Source of the DNA: Litsea cubeba
Lineage: Eukaryota > Streptophyta > Magnoliopsida > Laurales > Lauraceae
DNA length: 64,000 bases
Direction: 5' to 3'
NCBI GenBank assembly: GCA_012931725.1
Contig: CM022949.1
Span: forward strand, 47,596,980 to 47,660,979
The translations under genes were made by a program, and so were the position numbers. The notes under the pieces are model-generated. The model did not search any database. It saw only the letters and a list, made by a program, of their open reading frames with translations, and had not been told where the DNA came from. Position 1 is the stretch's first letter, and every line of letters begins with the position of its first letter. Shown one piece after another: positions 57,301 to 64,000 of this stretch.

Positions 57301-58470
57301 AACCACAAGGATCCTGGTTGGTTGTTCAAACAGATGTTGTTGACCCAGCACCGGCCATTGCTCCAGTGGAACCTAACTAGGTTGCATCACAAAGAGTAGA
57401 CGAAGAAGAAGATTTGGCTCTCATGCCTGATCTTGAAAAACATCGAGAATCTTACAGCGTCTTGGCCTAAGAAAAAGAGCAAGATCACGTCAACGAGCTT
57501 CGTCGCCATCAAAATCCTGAACCGGAAGTCCCTGAAGACCACCAGGTACCTCCTCCCTTAACTCCTGAAAATGGGGAAAACCACTGGACCGATGATCCTC
57601 TTACATCCTAAGTCTGACTCCCAATAGTCCATTTCGGTGACGACTCCTATCAGAGCTGTCTACAATGTGATAGTACGGGATGATAACTTTTTTAAAGCCT
57701 TGTCTGGCGAGATCACTTACTCTCTGACCACGTCAGGCACCATATCTTCTGGAGCTACCTCATCTCACGTGACTTTCACTAAGATAACACCCTCTCAGGC
57801 TTCTTCTCCTGAGACTATGACTTCAGAACTCACACTCTTCCCGACTGATCATCGTGAAGAAGTCCCAGCTATTGATGTTTGGGCGGATGAATTGGTCAAC
57901 AAAGAAGAAAAGTTGTTGGTTGTAGTTCAGGACTTATTCCAAAAAAAAGCTCGATGCAACACAATCACTGAGGATGACAACTCTACTGCAGACACATTCC
58001 CAGTAAATGAGAAACGACAGCCTCTTGATCCTAAAGACAATCTTCCAAATGAAGACCCTTCTCAATAAGCTCTCGAAGTTGGTAAAGGCACCTGCTCTAG
58101 CCTGGACCGCCATAAAAATTACGATCAATCTTCTTTTACTTATGTAAATCCTTCGAAAAAAGATGTTGTAAACGCCCCTAGTGGCAACAATGATGAACAT
58201 GCAGGCCCCAAGGAAGCTTTCAAGTATGACTTGATCGAACACTTCAAACACATACCTGCACAACTGCACATCTTAGACTTATTACGAATGTCTCCACGCA
58301 CTCGTGATAATCTCATTTAAGAATTACAAATATTGAATGAGGATGTCGACAAACATGCCCCGCAAGTCCTACAAATTGAAATGGACTACCGGGTAAAAAA
58401 CTCAAAAACTTCCCCAAAGAGAGAAAAGAAAAGAACTGAGGGATCTTGCATTTAATGCCTCTCAGTTCAA
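54390..58470 (+). pseudogene. gag: Tat-like gag region, many stops and frame changes
   Basis: The N-terminal part (54390-55870) is Pro/Lys/Gln-rich with no clear domain. A retrotransposon-gag core follows near 55900-56330 (LKLGLFASTVKGTAFDWYST, ETRFLTHFKGEDHPATMAQL, YDFIHKWKAMAYKCSDIQP). A cysteine/histidine motif WYCPYHQMISHPLNQSFVVRE near 56600 corresponds to the knuckle-like C.YH...H....C of Tat/Ogre elements, with Ser in place of the last Cys. The 57060-58070 part is acidic linker. Stops at many points and a 94-bp tandem duplication at 55261 show long decay. Confidence 0.8.
55261..55448 (+). repeat. 94-bp tandem duplication within the gag region
   Basis: TCCATGTCCGACATCGGGTG starts both copies (55261 and 55355). 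They differ by one base (ACTCGCAGCG against ACTCGTAGCG). As 94 is not a multiple of 3, it shifts the frame. Confidence 0.93.
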
Positions 58471-58539
58471 AAAGCAGCAAGTGCAACCATCGCCTTCACT
58501 AAGGAAGACCACGTACTTAGCGAAACAAGGCACAACCGA

Positions 58540-58995
58540 CCCCTGTACTTCACAGGATACATCAAGGAAATGCCAATGCACAGAGTTCAGATCGACTCAG
58601 GCTTTGCACTCAATCTTATCTCCAATTTGGCTCTAAAAGAGCTGAGCCACACATTTGTAACTATCTTTGGTTACGATGGAAGTACTCAAAGGCCTATCGG
58701 CCAAATCAGGTTTAAGTTGAAAATCAGTAATCTTATCTCTGAGGTCAACGGGTATGCAATAAAAACCCTTTCATGCTATAACATCTTTCTCGGACACCCC
58801 TGGATATATGAGAATGGTATTGTCCCTTCAACTCTACATCAATGCATCAAGTTCGTTGGTGACGACGGTATGATACATCGAGTATTTGCGGACAAAAAAC
58901 CCTTCAAAGGTAAAGAAATCCACTTTGCATACTCACAGATGTATGAAGGTGAAAAAGAAGAAGAGGAGAAGGAAATAACACCCTGTTGCTGAAAA
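58540..58995 (+). pseudogene. Tat-like aspartic protease
   Basis: The open part reads YIKEMPMHRVQIDSGFALNL, GYDGSTQRPIGQIRFKL, YNIFLGHPWIYENGIVPST and LHQCIKFV, the standard order of this group's retropepsin. The catalytic DSG is present (D.G.A.N form). A frame of 140 codons (58570-58992) holds most of it. Confidence 0.8.
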
Positions 58996-60189
58996 TCTCC
59001 AGAAAGATAAAGGCAAGGCTCTTCAACAATCACCGGAAGAAAACAAACCCTCCGGCAAATCTAAAGAGTGCAGTCAATCTCCCTTCATCATCTCTCTCAA
59101 ACCTTCAAAGCCTTTGGTCATTACAACTAAAGTGAAGAAGGCAAAGCAAAAGTCTGGGGGCATATTTGTTGTCTCTTTCGTGTCTATCATGCAAGACACG
59201 AATTCGGATTCAGAGCTAGAAGATGACACATCGTCAAGCCAAGCTGACACTCAGTAAGTTCAGCCTACTCTTACTCCAATGAAGACACCTGTCGACATAG
59301 AAGATCCTACGTCTGCTTCCTTCATTGTTCCGACAACTTCAACAAAAGAAAGATTGATCCTCTTCCATAGATCAGATGCTTCTTCATCAAACTCCATGCT
59401 TGAACATTTCCAAAATGAAGGTATACCTCAACTATCCTTGTATAGTCCTGTGGCACAAGCTATTATGAAGAAAATGGGTTATGACGCTCAAAATCCAGTC
59501 GATTTGGGAGAAGGCCACGGTATTCTCACGCCATTAGGGCCCGCCTTGTCTAAAAGCCAGTTGGGATATTGGAGACTCTACGGTCATGTAGAAAAGTCTT
59601 CACACGGGTTAGGGTATGATCCCGATACTCCTCTGAGACAGTTGACACAAAGGCTGAAAAGTTGACTTGCCGTCCAAGCCTCAACATCTTATATCCATGG
59701 AGACATCGATCTCCCTGGATATCTCTTTAAAGAATTACTTGACAAAGATCCAGGAAGCTCATCCAATTGGTACGATTTCTCTTATAATGAAGAGGAATTG
59801 TCCGATAACACAGACATGTGGTATTCTGAACCAGAAGAACCCTTGTCTCCAAAAGAAGTATCTTACTTCCATTCAGTTTCAATAGGCGATTGGGACCATC
59901 TTATAGCAAGTCTTGAGAAGATCACTGATCAAGAAGACCCATGAAAAGGAACAAAGCCTTGGTATGAAATGTCGTTGAAGCCCCAGAAGGTTTCGTTGAG
60001 TTGGAAGCTTCAGAAAATATTGTGGAGGAACCACCTTTGAATCTTCCAATAGAATATCTTGTTCAAAAGATAGACTTGGGAACACCAGATAACCCACATC
60101 CTGTATTCATAAGCAAGAATATAAAGGATGATGAGTTACCCGAGTATATCGCTTTTTTTCGTGAGTTTGTTTATTGCTTTGCATGTCTT
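58996..60189 (+). pseudogene. Protease-RT linker with a G-patch-like motif
   Basis: Frame pieces include PVAQAIMKKMGYDAQNPVDL then GEGHGILTPLGPAL and HGLGYD near 59450-59620, a G-patch-like segment seen between protease and reverse transcriptase in this retroelement group. The rest is poorly conserved acidic linker with stops. Confidence 0.65.
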
Positions 60190-61017
60190 ACGCTGAAATG
60201 TCTGGTTTAGACCCCAAAGTAGCATTCCACAAGCTCAATCTTCAAGAAGACATCAAGCCTTTCAAATAAGGCCAAAAAGATTCCTTCTAGATCTGATGGA
60301 TAAAATTGAATAAAAAGTTCAAAAGCTCAAAAGCGTTGGCTTCATCCAAGAGGAACAGCATCCTGAATGGTTGGCCAAAATTGTCCCCGTGACAAAGAAA
60401 AATGGGCAGATCAGGGTCTGTATTGATTAAGAGACCTGATTGGCGCATGCCCTAAAGATGAATTCTCGCTCCCGATACCAGAGGTAATGATTGATAATAC
60501 CTATGGATTTGAGCAAATGACATTCATGGCTTCTCTGGCTACAATCAAATAAAAATGCATCATGAAGATGAAAAACACACTTCATTTCGAACCCCATTTG
60601 GCGTGTATTGCTACACTGTTATGCCATTTGGTTTGAAAAATGCCGGTGCCACATATCAGAGGGCTATGATGAAGATATTCCAAGATATGCATCAAAAGAT
60701 GGTTGAATGTTACGTTGATGACCTCGTTGTCAAAAGCAAAAGAAAGGAAGATCACATCAAAGACCTTCGAAAAGTCTTCATCCGGCTACGCAAACACAAA
60801 CTGCGGATGAATCCTCTGAAGTGCTTCTTCAGTGTCTCGTCCGGTAAGTTCCTCGGATTCCTAGTTTGGAAAGCTGGAATTGAACTTGACCCCATCAAAG
60901 TCGAGGCTATTCTAGAAATGCCCTCTCCAAGAACCTTGAGAAAACTGAAAGGGCTCCAAGGAAGATTGGCATATATCAGACGGTTCATCTCCAATCTTTT
61001 GGGGAAGTGTCGTCCAT
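60190..61017 (+). pseudogene. pol: Tat-like reverse transcriptase, interrupted by a solo LTR
   Basis: Pieces in order are MSGLDPKVAFHKLNL, VGFIQEEQHPEWLAKIVPV, KKNGQIRVCID, then an open frame from 60555: TSFRTPFGVYCYTVMPFGLK, the active-site YVDDLVVKSK near 60710, FLGFLVWKAGIELDPIKVEA, and LQGRLAYIRRFISNL. It stops at the LTR inserted at 61018. The next codons resume at 63596 (FSRLMKKGVEF). Stops and a shift before 60555 already disable it. Confidence 0.88.
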
Positions 61018-63590
61018 TGTTGACACCAAAAATGTCACTTTGCTTCTTTAAGATCTAGAAAACTGCATGAAGTCGCAACCTGCCATAAATAGGCAATGCT
61101 ACTTCCAAAAAAGTCAAATCTTGTTAGAATCAAACAAAAACTGCAAGATCCTTCAAGACAGCAAAAAGAGGAGTACACATGAAGTTTCGGGCCATTTCAA
61201 AATCATTTGGCCTAACTTCGCTTCTCCGGCAACTGAAAAGGAGCTCCCGGCGGCGAAAGCATCGGAGACACCAAATCTTCGATCAGAGCCGATGGATGGT
61301 CTCAAAATACATCCAAAGGCTCCACGTCAAGTTCCGAGTCAAACCGACAACGTTTGACCCTACATCAACCCTCGAACAGCTAAATCAAGCCTCTCGACGG
61401 AGAGAACCACCGAGGCCATCACTCATCAGATAGAGCACATGGACGGCTTCAAAATGCTTACAAAGGGCTACACGTCAAATTTCAGGTCATTTCGACAACA
61501 TTTGACCATACTTTGATGCACGGAAGCCAAATCAGGCCTCTCGGCGGCGAAGCTCCCCGAGACAATGGTTTCCAAGACAGACCTTATGGATCATCTTAAA
61601 ATGACTCCAATAGGTTCCCTGTCAAATTTCAAGTCAATCGGACATCGGTTGACCGCACATTAAACCGCGACATCTTCATCGCGATAAAAACAAGTCTACT
61701 GGTGATAGGAACCCAAACGGCTTCAAAACTCAAATAAAAGCCTATGGTTGGTCTTATTTATGGCTTAGGAGGCTTCACCCCAAATTTCATGTCATTCCGA
61801 CATCGTTTGGCCCAGTTTCAGCTTCTGACAGAAAATCGGCAGCTCTACACGACAAAGTCTTCGGCTTTCTCAGAAAATTAGAAACTTTGCAAACCAAAAT
61901 GCAAGGATTCTCATCAGGTTTTCTATAGGGAAATCTGGCCAATAAATGATAAAAAATGTCAAGAAAAAATACAGAAGAAAAAAGAATCGAAAAACATTAA
62001 AAACGGAAGCAAAACGGGATAAAAAGTGGTGAAAACCCCTCCAGGCCTGCGACCCTGGAGCCCAGGATCGCCGGGAGGACCCCGGAAGCCCCGTTTTTTC
62101 GTCGTTTTTCACGATTTGAAGCGTCCGACTTCTGAGAATTTTCAAAATTCATACTTTTGAGACACCAAATCCTCTGACATCTGTCAAAATCACGGGTCAA
62201 TCATCAAGAGTATCAAAATCAACATTGATCGCCAATTGGACAACCAAAAAAGTGTGCTTTCTACCCGACCGATTGAGAAATCGACAGGACAGGTGGCACC
62301 GACCCGCTGTTGGCAACCAATACCTGAAGTTACATGGTCATCCGATGTCGATCTACATGAAGATCAATCGTTAATCATCGCCAGAAGAATCTCAAAAGAC
62401 GCAGCACGGCCCGCGACTCTTCAACTGCTCGGCGACCACTTAATGCGATTAATTGAGTAGCTTTATTGCAGTCATTAATCCATTACTTTGGAAGGCCCAA
62501 TTAGAAGCAAGCATCCGGGAGTTACAAGTCAATTGATTTATGGCATTTAACCCATGAAACTCCTCCCATCATGGCGATTAAAGGCGATTAAAGGCCCTCA
62601 ATCTCCTCCGGCCAATCAGAAGCCAAGAAAAAGGAGTTACAAAATAAAGGAATTAAATCCTGTAACTCCTCTCATTATGCGGCTTAATAATAATAAAAGC
62701 CCATAAATCCTACTAAATGGCTACCAAAAAGCCTATAAATAGGAGAGAACTCCAAGAAGAAAAAACAGCACGACAGACTACAGAAAATCCGAAAATCCAA
62801 ATAGAAAAAGACATCAGAAATCTAAGAGAAAGAAAGAGAGAAAACTCTGCGGAAGTTCTACACCGACCACTGCTACAAGGTGACAAAAGTCCCTTAGGGG
62901 GTACCCCCCCAAGGTCTTTGCCTTCTCGTTCTGCCTCCAATTGCTTAGACGTGGCTTTTCAGCCCATCTACTTAGTTTTTTATTAGACATAGGACCTCCT
63001 TTTGGTCTTTGTCCTCTAAAAACCTGAGGTTATAGTCAAGCCAAGCGAATCAAGAGCATCATCTGTTCTAATCTGCATCGATGATGGCGAAGTCCACACA
63101 TGGCTTGCGACTGTCAATCTGAACGAGTCCCCCACAATCTCCTGAGAAGTTAGATCCTCTTTTTCTTGCTTTTCATTGTAGTTTGTATTTTTCTAAAAGA
63201 GGCAAAAATCACAACTCTTGTCTTTTATTATTGATATGAATTGTAAATCGGCTATAAACGCCAAAAATCGGCTATAAACGCCAAAAATCGGCTAAATGGC
63301 AAAAAAATTGCCTTTCACGGCAAATCAAGAAAATATCTATTTTTTTAAATATATGTGCAAAGGAAAACTTAAAAGAAGTTGATTTCCTTTTTACTTACGA
63401 AGGTCGATCTCCGGATCACCACTTGTAACTCCAAGTAAAATAGAAAATCTGGCACACCCACACAAGAAAAATGTTGATGCATGCCTCTGCCCCCCCCCCC
63501 CCCCCCCCCCCGGTTACGAAAGGGTCGTACCCAAACGGACTCCCACGTCCGCCGACCCTGGTAGAACCGGGCAGAAGCGCCATTCCATCA
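61018..63590 (+). mobile_element. Solo LTR of the same Tat-like family, TSD TCCAT
   Basis: 2573 bp, TGTTGACACC...ATTCCATCA, with a perfect duplication TCCAT at 61013-61017 and 63591-63595. It is collinear with the 5' LTR at 26591-29095 and clearly diverged from it. A TATA-like CTATAAATAG lies near 62733, a triplicated ATCGGCTATAAACGCCAAAA-type unit at 63246-63300, and a C-run of about 22 near 63491. It splits the RT-RNase H region, so it is not the 3' LTR of the element that hosts it. Confidence 0.9.
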
Positions 63591-63595
63591 TCCAT

Positions 63596-64000
63596 TCTCT
63601 CGGTTGATGAAGAAAGGCGTGGAGTTTGTCTGGGATGCTGACTGTGAAGCTTCCTAGATATGAAGTCATACCTGACCAAACCTCCAATGTTAGCTGCTCC
63701 TACCACTGGAAAACCATTCATCTTGTACACAAAAGCCCTCGATCATTCTCTGGGCGATCTACTCGTACAAGAAAATGATGAGTGAAAAGAAGTTTCTCTA
63801 TACTACCTCAGCCGCATGATGGTAGGTGCAGAACATCATTACTCTCTAGTTGAAAAAGAATGTCTGGCAGTAATGTTCGCCTATAAAAGCTACGTCACTA
63901 CTTACTTTCCAACACAGTTTACCTGGTTTCTAGGATCAACCTCTTGAAGGTCCTTGTCACAAAAGCAGGTTCTCTCAATGCACGACTGGCAAAGTGGTCC
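63596..64000 (+). pseudogene. pol: Tat-like RNase H region, continues beyond the window
   Basis: Directly after the solo LTR the frame reads FSRLMKKGVEFVWDADCEAS, KPPMLAAPTTGKPFILYTKA, DHSLGDLLVQEND, a stop near 63782, then LYYLSRMMVGAEHHYSLVEK and ECLAVMFAYKSYVTTYF. This is the RT connection and RNase H start. A later stop near 63945 follows. Integrase and the 3' LTR would lie to the right. Confidence 0.85.

Larger units (their letters stand above)
26591..64000 (+). mobile_element. Tat-like Ty3/gypsy element, nested host, runs off the right edge
   Basis: A 5' LTR (26591-29095) is followed at once by a primer-site-like TGGCACACCCGGTGGGAC. A long leader with tandem repeats, then gag, protease and reverse transcriptase (54390-61017), and RNase H (63596-64000) follow on the same strand. 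The leader is interrupted by a 23.5-kb hAT, and pol by a same-family solo LTR. Without these the visible part is about 11 kb. The long leader, the YH..ISHPL..C gag motif and the G-patch-like segment fit the Tat/Ogre/Retand group. The coding region is full of stops and shifts. The 3' LTR must be outside the window. Confidence 0.85.

Noticed and set aside
26591..63590. Reading the two Tat-family LTRs as the pair of one complete 37-kb element
   Set aside because: The right LTR has its own TCCAT duplication inside pol and the RNase H frame continues after it, so it is a separate insertion.
1..64000. CRISPR arrays, bacterial operons, tRNA or rRNA genes
   Set aside because: None seen. The repeats present are transposon arrays, LTRs or simple repeats, and the tRNA-like boxes belong to SINEs.

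Overview
This is nuclear DNA of a flowering plant, and it consists mostly of transposable elements nested inside one another. The plant assignment rests on plant-type Ty1/copia and Ty3/gypsy retroelements, CACTA, hAT and Mutator-like DNA transposons, a plant F-box/FBD gene, and captured fragments of plant genes (SINAT, monoacylglycerol lipase, F-box/LRR, GYRA, spermidine synthase, GSO-type receptor kinase). I cannot name the species. Almost every transposon ORF is broken. No bacterial-type operon, tRNA, rRNA or CRISPR array was seen.

Layout. 1-10801: CACTA remnants, with decayed TNP2 transposase on the minus strand at 1-1690 and a CACTA terminus with a 1.1-kb CGTCGG array ending at 10801. Between them lies a hAT-like inverted-repeat element (4733-9430) that carries a solo copia-type LTR (5557-7518, TSD GCATC). 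11900-25785: the one clear resident gene, an F-box/LRR/FBD gene on the minus strand. A 10.5-kb chromodomain Ty3/gypsy element (11978-22473) splits its last exon, and two SINE-like insertions lie in an intron. 25790-26558: a Pack-MULE-like element with a captured GSO-type LRR-kinase fragment, beside the inferred 5' end of the F-box gene. 26591-64000: a large decayed Tat-like Ty3/gypsy element that runs off the right edge.

Nesting inside the Tat-like element. Its leader is split by a hAT transposon of 23.5 kb (30509-53990, near-perfect 8-bp TSD). That hAT holds a 9.07-kb CACTA element (32769-41840, TSD ATA, with an intact empty-site copy nearby) and a young copia element (45176-52710, TSD CATGT) that splits the hAT transposase. 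The CACTA holds its own solo LTR and sense-oriented exon fragments of at least five unrelated host genes. The Tat pol gene is also split, by a solo LTR of the same family (61018-63590, TSD TCCAT).

Inferred order: Tat element, then hAT, then CACTA and copia; the solo LTR in Tat pol is independent. The most interesting items are the multi-gene CACTA and a GGTCGACC palindrome that recurs in clusters in the LTRs of three unrelated retroelements.
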